This document shows positions 16,727-25,345 of a DNA stretch of 64,000 nucleotides, in pieces (position 1 is the first letter of the stretch; every line of letters begins with the position of its first letter). The notes beneath the pieces are model-generated. The model had not been told where the DNA came from. It was given only the letters and a program-made list of their open reading frames with translations, and made no database searches. The translations under genes and the position numbers were made by a program. Origin of the DNA: Pseudomonas frederiksbergensis (GTDB lineage: Bacteria > Pseudomonadota > Gammaproteobacteria > Pseudomonadales > Pseudomonadaceae). The stretch lies in the NCBI RefSeq assembly GCF_000802155.2, contig NZ_JQGJ02000016.1, positions 1 through 64,000 on the forward strand, given 5' to 3'.

Positions 16727-19120
16727 ATGTCTGAATCCACCACTTTCGATCTGCCGATCTCCGGCATGACCTGCGCCAGCTGTGCCGGTCGGGTCGAGCG
16801 AGCCCTGAGCAAGGTCCCCGGCGCCAGCGCCGTCAGCGTCAACCTGGCGACGGAACAGGCGCGGGTCCAGGCACCGGAAGGCAGCCTGCCGGCCTTGATG
16901 GAGGCGGTCGAGCAAGCAGGCTATAGCGTTCCCGCACAGACCCTGGAATTGAACATCGAGGGCATGACCTGCGCCTCCTGCGTCGGTCGGGTCGAACGAG
17001 CGCTGAGTAAAGTCCCAGGCGTGAATCGCGCCAGCGTCAACCTGGCCAATGAACGGGCTCATGTCGAGTTGCTGGGCCAGATCGATCCGCAAATGCTCAT
17101 CGACGCCGTCAAGCGTGCCGGCTACGACGCCAGTGTCAGGCAGGCCGAGCAACCTCAAAAAACCCAAGACGAGCGCCTGAACCGAGAGCGCCTGGCTCTG
17201 ATACTGGCGATTGTGCTGGCGCTGCCCTTGGTATTGCCGATGGTATTGCAGCCGCTTGGCGTGCACTGGATGCTGCCGGCCTGGGTGCAGTTCGCGTTGG
17301 CGACACCTGTGCAATTCATCTTCGGTGCGCGTTTCTACGTTGCGGCTTTTAAAGCTGTCCGCGCCGGGGCCGGGAATATGGACCTGCTCGTCGCCCTGGG
17401 AACCAGTGCCGGTTATGGCCTGAGCCTCTATCAGTGGGCAATTGCCCAGCCCGGCAGCATGCCGCATTTGTACTTCGAAGCCTCGGCCGTGGTGATTGCC
17501 CTGGTATTGCTCGGCAAATACCTGGAAAGCCGTGCCAAGCGACAAACCGCCAGTGCCATCCGCGCCCTCGAAGCCTTGCGACCGGAGCGGGCAATCCAAG
17601 TGATTGACGGCAAGGAACAGGACGTTGCCATCAGCGCGCTGCGTGTGAATGACTGGGTGCTGGTCAAGCCCGGCGAGCGATTCCCGGTGGACGGTGAAGT
17701 GATCGAAGGCCAAAGCCATGCCGACGAGGCGCTGATCAGCGGCGAAAGCCTGCCCGTGCCCAAGCAACCCGGCGACAAGGTCACGGGCGGGGCGATCAAC
17801 GGCGAAGGTCGTTTGCTGGTGCGCACCCAGGCCCTCGGCGCCGAGACGGTCCTGGCGCGCATCATTCGCCTGGTGGAAGACGCCCAGGCGGCCAAGGCCC
17901 CCATTCAAAAACTGGTGGATAAAGTCAGCCAGATTTTCGTACCGGTCGTATTGCTCCTGGCTGTCGCCACGCTGATTGGCTGGTGGCTCTACGGCGCACC
18001 ATTGGAAACCGCACTTATCAACGCCGTTGCCGTGCTGGTGATCGCGTGCCCGTGCGCCCTGGGCCTGGCGAAACCGACGGCGATCATGGCCGGCACCGGC
18101 GTGGCCGCACGCCACGGCATTCTGATCAAGGATGCCGAGGCACTGGAGCGTGCCCATGAAGTCGACACGGTGGTGTTCGACAAGACCGGAACCCTGACCT
18201 CCGGCACGCCGCGCATTGCTCACTTGGCCGCGCTCGATGGCGACGAAGATGGGCTGCTGAGAATGGCCGGCGCCCTGCAACGGGGCAGCGAGCACCCGCT
18301 CGCCAAAGCGGTGCTGGACGCCTGCACCGAGCGCGACCTGGACGTAGCGGATATCAGCGACAGCCAGTCCCTCACCGGGCGCGGCATCGCCGGCACCCTC
18401 GACGGACGCCGCCTCGCGCTGGGCAATCGGCGTTTGCTGGAAGAGCTCGGGCTAGGCCCCGACTCGCTGGCCGAGTCGGCGCTGGCCTGGGAAACCGAAG
18501 GCCGGACGGTATCCTGGCTGATCGAACAAGCCTCGACACCTCGGGTCCTGGGCCTGTTTGCCTTCGGCGATACTCTCAAGCCGGGTGCCCTGGCGGCGGT
18601 GGAAGCCTTGAATCACCGCCGTATCGCCAGCCATCTGCTCACCGGCGATAACCGAGGCAGCGCCCGGGTTGTGGCCCACGCTCTGGGTATCACCAACGTC
18701 CACGCCGAAGTATTGCCGGCCGACAAGTCCGCCATCGTCGAGCAATTGAAAAGTCATTCGGTGGTGGCAATGGTCGGCGACGGTATCAACGACGCTCCAG
18801 CCCTGGCCGCCGCCGACATCGGCATTGCCATGGGCGGCGGCACCGATGTGGCGATGCACGCCGCCGGTATCACGTTGATGCGCGGCGACCCGCGCCTGGT
18901 GCCGGCAGCGCTGGACATCAGCCGCAAGACTTACGCCAAGATCCGCCAGAATCTGTTCTGGGCCTTCGTCTATAACCTGATCGGTATCCCCCTCGCCGCG
19001 TTCGGTTTACTCAACCCGGTACTGGCCGGCGCGGCCATGGCGCTGTCGAGCGTCAGCGTGGTCAGCAACGCATTACTGTTGAAGTTCTGGAAGCCTGCAG
19101 ACCTGGAGGACAAGCGATGA
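16727..19120 (+). CDS. copA: Copper-exporting P1B-type ATPase CopA
   Basis: A 797-residue inner-membrane Cu(I)-exporting ATPase. Two N-terminal HMA domains carry GMTCASC (Cys about 17/20 and 85/88). The metal-channel motif ACPCALGLAKP lies in helix 6, the phosphorylation site is DKTGTLTSG, the SEHPLAKAV motif marks the nucleotide domain, and TGDN and GDGINDAPAL complete the P domain. ATP hydrolysis pumps Cu(I) from cytosol to periplasm. The ATG at 16727 follows GGGAG; an earlier ATG at 16682 lies inside the operator and is rejected. The cueR start overlaps its stop by four bases (ATGA), so pump and regulator are translationally coupled, and the CueR-type operator implies copper induction. Confidence 0.95.
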   Translation: MSESTTFDLPISGMTCASCAGRVERALSKVPGASAVSVNLATEQARVQAPEGSLPALMEAVEQAGYSVPAQTLELNIEGMTCASCVGRVERALSKVPGVNRASVNLANERAHVELLGQIDPQMLIDAVKRAGYDASVRQAEQPQKTQDERLNRERLALILAIVLALPLVLPMVLQPLGVHWMLPAWVQFALATPVQFIFGARFYVAAFKAVRAGAGNMDLLVALGTSAGYGLSLYQWAIAQPGSMPHLYFEASAVVIALVLLGKYLESRAKRQTASAIRALEALRPERAIQVIDGKEQDVAISALRVNDWVLVKPGERFPVDGEVIEGQSHADEALISGESLPVPKQPGDKVTGGAINGEGRLLVRTQALGAETVLARIIRLVEDAQAAKAPIQKLVDKVSQIFVPVVLLLAVATLIGWWLYGAPLETALINAVAVLVIACPCALGLAKPTAIMAGTGVAARHGILIKDAEALERAHEVDTVVFDKTGTLTSGTPRIAHLAALDGDEDGLLRMAGALQRGSEHPLAKAVLDACTERDLDVADISDSQSLTGRGIAGTLDGRRLALGNRRLLEELGLGPDSLAESALAWETEGRTVSWLIEQASTPRVLGLFAFGDTLKPGALAAVEALNHRRIASHLLTGDNRGSARVVAHALGITNVHAEVLPADKSAIVEQLKSHSVVAMVGDGINDAPALAAADIGIAMGGGTDVAMHAAGITLMRGDPRLVPAALDISRKTYAKIRQNLFWAFVYNLIGIPLAAFGLLNPVLAGAAMALSSVSVVSNALLLKFWKPADLEDKR

Positions 19121-19518
19121 ACATCGGCCAAGCGGCCCGCCAGAGCGGCCTTAGCGCGAAGATGATCCGGTATTACGAATCCATCGGTCTGCTCAAGGCC
19201 GCCCATCGCACCGACAGCGGCTACCGGATCTACGGCACCGATGACCTGCACACGCTGGCGTTCATCAAGCGCTCCCGGGACCTGGGGTTTTCCTTGGAGG
19301 AGGTCAGCAAACTGTTGACGCTGTGGCAGGACCGTCAACGCGCCAGCGCCGATGTGAAGACCCTGGCCAAGCAACACATCGATGAACTGAACCAGAAGAT
19401 CCGCGAACTGGCCGAGCTGCGCGATACCCTCCAGGACCTGGTGGAACACTGCCAGGGCGACCACCGTCCCGACTGCCCGATCCTCAAGGAGTTGGAATCG
19501 GGGTGCTGCAAGGATTGA
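19117..19518 (+). CDS. cueR: Copper-responsive MerR-family regulator CueR
   Basis: A 133-residue MerR-family activator. The winged helix is MNIGQAARQSGLSAKMIRYY (residues 1-20) with the TDSGYRIYG wing. A long dimerisation helix (about 75-110) is followed by the metal loop CQGDHRPDCP, whose two Cys eight residues apart match the Cu(I) ligands of CueR. The final GCCKD is also seen in relatives. It overlaps the end of copA by four bases. It is expected to activate the two promoters with CueR dyads in front of copZ and copA, the latter driving its own gene. Confidence 0.92.
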   Translation: MNIGQAARQSGLSAKMIRYYESIGLLKAAHRTDSGYRIYGTDDLHTLAFIKRSRDLGFSLEEVSKLLTLWQDRQRASADVKTLAKQHIDELNQKIRELAELRDTLQDLVEHCQGDHRPDCPILKELESGCCKD

Positions 19519-19543
19519 TGCTCCTTGAGGGAGCACCGATAAA

Positions 19544-19565
19544 AAACCCGGCCTGGGCCGGGTTT
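19544..19565. terminator. Bidirectional terminator between cueR and the RIO kinase gene
   Basis: A perfect 10-bp stem (AAACCCGGCC / GGCCGGGTTT) with a TG loop, preceded by a run of A and followed by TTT. It can terminate copA-cueR on the plus strand and the convergent RIO kinase gene on the minus strand. Confidence 0.88.
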
Positions 19566-19578
19566 CTGGGTCAACCGA

Positions 19579-20472
19579 TCATTGCATCCAAGGCGGAGGC
19601 GGCTCCTCGGTCTTGCCTGGCGGCGCATCGTCGGCGGCGCGCACAGCCTGGCGTCGTTCTTCATCCAGCCGCGCGGCCTCGATCTCTCGCATGATCCCGC
19701 CAACATCCGCCAGCTCTTCTGGCTCGTCGAACTCACCGGTCAACACGCTGCCCGGGTGCAACGTGCCGGCTTCATAGAGCGCCCACATTTCCTTGGCGTA
19801 CCGGGTGCGCTTGAGCTCAGGGGCGAAACGGCCAAAGTAGGACGCCATGTTGCCGACATCCCGCTCCAACATACTGAAGGCGTGGTTGTTGCCGGCGGCA
19901 TCCACCGCTTGCGGCAAATCGATGATGACCGGGCCTGTCGGCGTGAGCAGCACGTTGAACTCCGACAGGTCACCGTGCACCAGGCCGGTACAGAGCATCA
20001 GTACGATCTGGGAAATCAGATAGGCGTGATATTCACGGGCCTGATCCGGCTCCAGCACGACGTCGTTCAGGCGCGGCGCTGCATCGCCGTATTCATCGGC
20101 CACCAGCTCCATCAGCAGCACGCCTTCAAGGAAGTCGTACGGCTTGGGCACTCGCACACCGGCGTTGGCCAAGCGGAACAGCGCGGCCACCTCGGCATTC
20201 TGCCAGGCGTCTTCCGTTTCCTTGCGTCCGAACTTCGAACCTTTCGCCATGGCGCGGGCCTGACGGCTGTTACGAACCTTGCGACCTTCCTGGTATTCGG
20301 CCGCCTGGCGAAAACTTCGCTTGTTCGCCTCCTTGTAGACCTTGGCGCAACGCAGCTCATTGCCGCAGCGCACCACATAGACAGCTGCTTCTTTACCACT
20401 CATGAGTGGGCGCAGCACCTCGTCGACCAGACCGTCTTCGATCAGGGGTTCAATGCGTTTTGGAGTCTTCAT
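19579..20472 (-). CDS. RIO-type atypical protein kinase
   Basis: A 297-residue protein of the RIO kinase fold. The nucleotide-binding region has SGKEAAVYVV (about residue 25) with Lys in CAKVYKE, the catalytic loop is LVHGDLSEFNVLL (Asp about 170), and the metal Asp is in IIDLPQAVD rather than a DFG motif, as in RIO1. The activation and substrate-binding loops of ordinary kinases are absent. RIO proteins are best known in archaeal and eukaryotic ribosome maturation; the bacterial role is not established. The C-terminus is Pro/Glu-rich (PPGKTEEPPPPW). It is transcribed alone, convergent with cueR. Confidence 0.85.
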   Translation of the reverse strand: MKTPKRIEPLIEDGLVDEVLRPLMSGKEAAVYVVRCGNELRCAKVYKEANKRSFRQAAEYQEGRKVRNSRQARAMAKGSKFGRKETEDAWQNAEVAALFRLANAGVRVPKPYDFLEGVLLMELVADEYGDAAPRLNDVVLEPDQAREYHAYLISQIVLMLCTGLVHGDLSEFNVLLTPTGPVIIDLPQAVDAAGNNHAFSMLERDVGNMASYFGRFAPELKRTRYAKEMWALYEAGTLHPGSVLTGEFDEPEELADVGGIMREIEAARLDEERRQAVRAADDAPPGKTEEPPPPWMQ

Positions 20473-20681
20473 CAGCTTTTATTCTGGGTCCTTTATTACC
20501 AAACACGCGAATGACAGGTCGTTATACGGCAATCCTCTCCTCACGGGGAGGGGTTGCGACCTATGAAGCCGCAATGCACACACTGTGCCGGATCAGCTCA
20601 ACCCCGCCAAATCATAGCCGCCCCCCGTCCTGATGCGGATCATTGGATGGGCATGTATTTGCGACAAAAGCTGACAATGAC

Positions 20682-21473
20682 TCAGTGCTTGAATAATTCG
20701 CCTGGGGTGAAACCGAACAATCCCTTGAATGCGGCGATGAAAGCGGACGTCGACTCATAGCCACAGGAAAGCGCCGCGCCGGTCACGCTGTCGCCTCTTT
20801 CCAGCGATCCCAAGGAGGACAGCAGCCGCATGCGCTGGCGCCACGCACGAAAGCTCAGGCCGGTTTCGCGCAGGAACAATCGCATCAGGGTTTTCTCCGA
20901 CATGCCCAAGCGCTCTGCCCAGGCTTGCAAGGTCACATTGCCCTCGGGCTGTTCGATCAGTTCGTTGCACAGCGCCAACAAGCGGGCATGTCGCGGCAGC
21001 GGAAGGGAAAACCCCACCTCGGGCAACGCGGCCAACTGGTCCAGCAACACCTGCACCAGGCGCGCCTCCTGGGTATCACCTTGTGGATAGGTGACGGGAA
21101 ACTGACAGAAGACCTTGATCAGCTCCCGCGCCAACGGTGTGACCTCCAAGACCCGGCAGCGCTCGCCTGCCCACAGGCAAGCCTGGCGATGCACATAAAG
21201 GCTGCGCATTTCCGCCCGGGTGGACGTCACCACTTGGTGCTCGACGTCGGCCGGGATCCAAATGCCCCGTTGCGGCGGCGCAAAGAAACTGCCCTCGGCG
21301 GTATGCACGCCGAGCACTCCGCTGATGGCATAGGAAAATTGCACCCAATCGTGTCGATGAGCCTGGGTCCACGAACCCGCGTCCAAGCTTTCGACCCGGG
21401 CATAAAGTGGCCGGGGCAGCTCCGTCAGGTCAGGAATGCGCCGTTCAAGCTGTTGATGTCCGTTTGTCGGCAT
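20682..21473 (-). CDS. AraC-family regulator
   Basis: A 263-residue AraC/XylS regulator. The N-terminal cupin-like sensing domain includes AHRHDWVQFSYAISG (about 38-52) and GIWIPADVEHQV. The C-terminal double helix-turn-helix spans about 165-260 (LQAWAERLGMSEKTLMRLF, then CGYESTSAFIAAFKGLFGFTPGE). The cupin type is that of NimR/YdeO-like regulators that often control the divergent transporter gene. Here the divergent neighbour, 79 bases away, is an SBF-like membrane carrier, its most likely target. Confidence 0.85.
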   Translation of the reverse strand: MPTNGHQQLERRIPDLTELPRPLYARVESLDAGSWTQAHRHDWVQFSYAISGVLGVHTAEGSFFAPPQRGIWIPADVEHQVVTSTRAEMRSLYVHRQACLWAGERCRVLEVTPLARELIKVFCQFPVTYPQGDTQEARLVQVLLDQLAALPEVGFSLPLPRHARLLALCNELIEQPEGNVTLQAWAERLGMSEKTLMRLFLRETGLSFRAWRQRMRLLSSLGSLERGDSVTGAALSCGYESTSAFIAAFKGLFGFTPGELFKH

Positions 21474-21552
21474 TGATTGGCCTTATGTCGCAAGACGACT
21501 GTTTAAAGCGACGTTAGGCTAAGTCGACTTCTCATACAACTTGCGGTGCCCC

Positions 21553-22581
21553 ATGCACATCTTCAGACACCTCAAACGCCTGGTGACCGACTGGTTCCTG
21601 TGCGGCATGTTGCTTGCCACCCTGCTGGCGTACTTCTTTCCCCGCTTCGGCGCCACGGGCGGCGCGATGCATGCCGAGTGGGTGGTCAATATCGGCATCT
21701 TCGTGGTGTTCTTCCTCCACGGGATCAACCTGTCCGGCGAGCAGATCCGCCATGGCTTGAAGAACGTCCGGCTGCATTTGATGGTGCAGGGTTTTACCTT
21801 CGTCGTGTTTCCATTGATCTGGCTGGCCAGTGACTGGCTGTTGGGCAGCCATGTCCCGCCGCTATTGATGCTGGGCTTTTTCTACCTGTGCGCCCTGCCC
21901 TCGACCATTTCTTCATCGGTGGCCCTGACAGGCAGCGCGGGCGGTAACGTGCCGGCGGCGATTCTCAACGCGAGCCTGTCCAGTGTGTTGGGGATTTTCC
22001 TGACGCCATTGCTGCTCAGCTTCGTGGTCGGCAGCGGTGCCGGTGGCATCGACCTGGGCTCGACCCTTCTCGATCTGTGCCTGATGTTGCTGCTGCCCTT
22101 GGTGCTTGGGCAGTTCCTGCGGCGCTGGCTGGGCGCTTTTTTCGCCCGATACAAGCGCTACACCAGCATCATCGACAAACTGGTCATCCTGCTGCTGGTC
22201 TACGCGGCGTTCTGCAACTCGATGGTTTCCGGGATCTGGCGCGAACAAGGCAATGGCGTGTTGCTCAGCGCCGTGCTCGGCAGCGCCGTGCTGTTGGCGA
22301 TCATCCTGTGGCTGACCACCCGCACCGCTCGCGCCCTGCGGTTCAGCAATCCGGATGAAATCGCCGCGGTATTCTGCGCGAGCAAAAAATCCTTGGCCGC
22401 CGGGGTGCCGATGGCAGCGTTGATCTTCGGCAACAACCCAGGCCTGGGACTGATCCTGCTGCCGATCATGATCTACCACCCCTTGCAACTGATCGTCTGT
22501 TCGATCCTCGCCGAACGCTACGCCAGCCGCCAGCGAGCCCAGGCCGCGTCCAAGCGCGAGGCGATGGTCAGCGCTCGATGA
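21553..22581 (+). CDS. Bile acid:sodium symporter-like (SBF-like) membrane transporter
   Basis: A 342-residue inner-membrane protein with about ten helices, of the SBF-like/YfeH branch of the bile acid:Na+ symporter superfamily. Conserved points are LHGINLSGEQIRHG (about residue 60), ALPSTISSSVALTGSAGGN (about 115-133) and the second repeat FCASKKSLAAGVPMA (about 275), which together form the sodium-binding crossover region of this fold. The substrate is unknown; an organic anion is likely. The ATG at 21553 is preferred over a TTG at 21541. Its end overlaps the convergent thiolase gene by 14 bases. Confidence 0.8.
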   Translation: MHIFRHLKRLVTDWFLCGMLLATLLAYFFPRFGATGGAMHAEWVVNIGIFVVFFLHGINLSGEQIRHGLKNVRLHLMVQGFTFVVFPLIWLASDWLLGSHVPPLLMLGFFYLCALPSTISSSVALTGSAGGNVPAAILNASLSSVLGIFLTPLLLSFVVGSGAGGIDLGSTLLDLCLMLLLPLVLGQFLRRWLGAFFARYKRYTSIIDKLVILLLVYAAFCNSMVSGIWREQGNGVLLSAVLGSAVLLAIILWLTTRTARALRFSNPDEIAAVFCASKKSLAAGVPMAALIFGNNPGLGLILLPIMIYHPLQLIVCSILAERYASRQRAQAASKREAMVSAR

Positions 22582-23845
22582 TGGCCGTCACACCTTGGCC
22601 AGCCGCCGCGCAGATGGAAATCAGCCCTCGGCCCCTCCCGGCCGCATCCAACAGTTTGGCCAGGTTGGCGACGATGCGCCCGCCAGTCGCGGCAAATGGA
22701 TGTCCGGCGGCCAGTGAGCTGCCTTTCACGTTCAACCGGCTGCGGTCGAGGGGGCCCAGCGGCGTGTCGAGCCCCAGGCGGGACTTGCAGTAGTCCGGGT
22801 CTTCCCAGGCCTTCAACGTGCACAACACTTGGGCGGCGAACGCCTCGTGGATTTCGTAGTAATCGAAATCCTGCAACGTCAGGCCGTTGCGTGCCAACAA
22901 GCGCGGCACGGCGTAGACCGGCGCCATCAGCAGGCCCTCGGCGCCATTGACGAAATCCACCGCCGCCGTTTCACCGTCACGCAGGTAGGCCAGGATCGGC
23001 AGCCCGCGGGCCTTGGCCCACTCTTCGCTGCCCAACAGTACGAGCGAGGCACCGTCGGTGAGCGGCGTGGAATTGCCTGCTGTCAGGGTGCCCTTGGCGC
23101 TTTTTTCAAAAGCGGGCTTGAGGGACGCGAGCTTTTCCAGGGTCAGGTCTGGGCGCAGGTTGTTGTCGCGGGTCAGGCCCAGGAACGGCGTCATCAAATC
23201 GTTGTGCCAGCCTTCGGCATAGGAAGCGGCCATTTTCTGATGACTTTCCAGCGCCAGGCGGTCCTGTTCGTCCCGGGGGATCTGCCAGGCCTGCGCCATC
23301 AGCTCACAATGTTCGCCCATGCTCAGGCCCGTTCGCGGTTCGTTGATGCGCGGCAGGTCGGGGACCAGGTGCCGGGGACGCAGTTGCAGGAAGGCCTTGA
23401 GCTTATCGGCGGTGGTCCTGGAGCGATTGGCTTGCAGCAGAATCCTGCGCAGCCCTTCGTTGACGCCGATGGGCGCGTCGGACGTAGTGTCCACGCCGCC
23501 GGCGATGGCGCTGTCGATCTGGCCCAGGGCGATCTTGTTCGCCACCAGCAGCACGGTCTCTAACCCGGTGCCGCACGCTTGCTGCACGTCATAGGCCGGG
23601 GTGCTGGGCGACAGTCGCGAGCCGAGCACGCATTCGCGTGTCAGGTTCATGTCCCGGGAAAACTTGAGCACCGCCCCTGCGGCCATTTCCCCGATGTGCA
23701 CACCGTGCAGGTTGTAGCGCTCGATCAAGCCTTCGAGCGCAGCCGTCAGCATCGCCTGGTTGCTGGCGGTGGCATAGGGCCCGTTGGAACGGGCGAATGG
23801 AATGCGGTTACCACCGATGATCGCGACGCGGCGTAGCTGTGCCAT
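22568..23845 (-). CDS. Acetyl-CoA acyltransferase (thiolase), FadI-like
   Basis: A 425-residue thiolase. The nucleophilic Cys is in QQACGTGLE (about residue 89), the active-site His in YEIHEAFAAQ and the HPF motif in LAAGHPFAATGG. The last catalytic segment reads SICAAAGQG instead of the usual CIGGGQG, keeping the Cys. The sequence groups with the FadI-like long-chain thiolases; it may cleave 3-oxoacyl-CoA or condense acetyl-CoA. It is divergent from a two-domain FabG reductase and a MaoC dehydratase, a combination seen in several pseudomonads. The ATG at 23845 follows GGGGAG at eight bases; the longer frame is not family-like. Confidence 0.87.
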   Translation of the reverse strand: MAQLRRVAIIGGNRIPFARSNGPYATASNQAMLTAALEGLIERYNLHGVHIGEMAAGAVLKFSRDMNLTRECVLGSRLSPSTPAYDVQQACGTGLETVLLVANKIALGQIDSAIAGGVDTTSDAPIGVNEGLRRILLQANRSRTTADKLKAFLQLRPRHLVPDLPRINEPRTGLSMGEHCELMAQAWQIPRDEQDRLALESHQKMAASYAEGWHNDLMTPFLGLTRDNNLRPDLTLEKLASLKPAFEKSAKGTLTAGNSTPLTDGASLVLLGSEEWAKARGLPILAYLRDGETAAVDFVNGAEGLLMAPVYAVPRLLARNGLTLQDFDYYEIHEAFAAQVLCTLKAWEDPDYCKSRLGLDTPLGPLDRSRLNVKGSSLAAGHPFAATGGRIVANLAKLLDAAGRGRGLISICAAAGQGVTAIIER

Positions 23846-23990
23846 GAAAAACTCCCCTGTATGCGCGAATGTGCGAAATAAGCCTGCTGTAACGTGCCCC
23901 AGCCACAAGCTTAGGCTTTATCCGGGCGATCGAACGACCGATTGCCAAACATGGTCCACACTTGGAACCTCATCAGCCGGAGTGTGTTCC

Positions 23991-25343
23991 ATGTCAGACC
24001 GATACATAGACTTCGCCAATTCGCCCATTGGCCTGCGTCTGGTTGGCGCGCTGGGCTTGCCCTCGCCGGTGCGCCTGGAACGCTGGCAAGCCGGGCGGCT
24101 AAGGCCAATCGAAGGCGCGTTGCTGTTGGGCGGTGGCCCGTTGACCGAACAGGTCGGCACGTTCGCCAAGCGCCTGACCGACGCCATTTTCATCTACGGT
24201 GGCGAACCGACGCTGGCGGCCGAATGGATCCCCGGCCACGGCCCGAAAATCAAGGCGGTGGTCTACGACGCCAGCCACTTGGTGCAGGTCGACCAGCTCA
24301 AGCAATTGCGCGAATTTTTCCAGCCGCTCATGAAGAACCTCGACCACAGTGCCCATGTCGTGATCCTCGGCCGCGCCCCGGAAAACCTCGGCGATCCGTT
24401 TGCCGCCAGCGCGCAGCGGGCGCTGGAAGGCTTCAGCCGGTCGCTGGCCAAGGAACTGCGCCATGGCGGGACGCTGCAGTTGCTCTATGTCGGTGACGGT
24501 GCCGACGCGCAGTTGGAGGGCGCCCTGCGGTTTTTCCTGTCGCCCAAGAGTGCCTACGTTTCCGGACAGGTTATCCGCCTCAAGGCCTGCGAGACCCAGG
24601 TCCAGGATTGGACGCGACCGCTCACCGGGCTCAAGGCGCTGGTGACCGGCGCCGCCCGCGGCATCGGCGCGTCCATCGCCGAAACTCTCGCCCGTGACGG
24701 TGCCGATGTGATCCTGCTGGACGTCCCGCAGGCCAAGGCCGACCTGGACGCCCTGGCCGCACGCCTGAGCGGGCGCAGCGTGACGCTGGACATCTGCGCC
24801 GAAGATGCCGCCGCGCAACTGATCGAACACCTGCCCGACGGCGTCGATATCGTGGTGCACAACGCCGGCATCACTCGGGACAAGACCCTCGCCAACATGA
24901 CGCCCGAGTTCTGGGACGCGGTGCTGGCGGTCAACCTCAACGCGCCGCAGGTGCTGACCAAGGCCCTGCTCGACAGCGGCACCCTGCGGGACAACGGCCG
25001 GATCGTGTTGCTGGCTTCCATCAGCGGCATCGCCGGCAATCGCGGCCAGACCAACTACGCCGCGAGCAAGGCCGGGCTGATCGGCCTTGCCCAGGCTTGG
25101 GCGCCCAGCCTGGAAGCGCGGGGAATCAGCATCAACGCGGTGGCGCCGGGCTTTATCGAGACACGCATGACCGCCGACATTCCCTTCGCCCTGCGAGAAG
25201 CCGGGCGCCGCATGAGTTCGCTGGGCCAGGGCGGCTTGCCCCAGGATGTCGCCGAAGCCGTGGCGTGGCTCGCGCAACCAGGCACCGGCGCCGTGACCGG
25301 GCAGGCACTGCGCGTCTGCGGGCAAAGCTTGTTGGGAGCATGA
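23991..25343 (+). CDS. Two-domain 3-oxoacyl reductase (FabG4-like SDR)
   Basis: A 450-residue protein with an N-terminal flavodoxin-like/degenerate SDR half (1-205) and a functional SDR half. The second half has TGAARGIGASIAE (about 217), the NAGITRD motif, Ser in LLASISG and YAASKAG. This high-molecular-weight FabG layout matches mycobacterial FabG4-type enzymes, which reduce 3-oxoacyl-CoA with NADH. It is divergent from the thiolase and its stop touches the MaoC gene, so the three together could supply reduction, dehydration and thiolysis of acyl chains. The ATG at 23991 has GGAG nine bases upstream; a 207-base longer frame is not family-like. Confidence 0.85.
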   Translation: MSDRYIDFANSPIGLRLVGALGLPSPVRLERWQAGRLRPIEGALLLGGGPLTEQVGTFAKRLTDAIFIYGGEPTLAAEWIPGHGPKIKAVVYDASHLVQVDQLKQLREFFQPLMKNLDHSAHVVILGRAPENLGDPFAASAQRALEGFSRSLAKELRHGGTLQLLYVGDGADAQLEGALRFFLSPKSAYVSGQVIRLKACETQVQDWTRPLTGLKALVTGAARGIGASIAETLARDGADVILLDVPQAKADLDALAARLSGRSVTLDICAEDAAAQLIEHLPDGVDIVVHNAGITRDKTLANMTPEFWDAVLAVNLNAPQVLTKALLDSGTLRDNGRIVLLASISGIAGNRGQTNYAASKAGLIGLAQAWAPSLEARGISINAVAPGFIETRMTADIPFALREAGRRMSSLGQGGLPQDVAEAVAWLAQPGTGAVTGQALRVCGQSLLGA

Positions 25344-25345
25344 CC

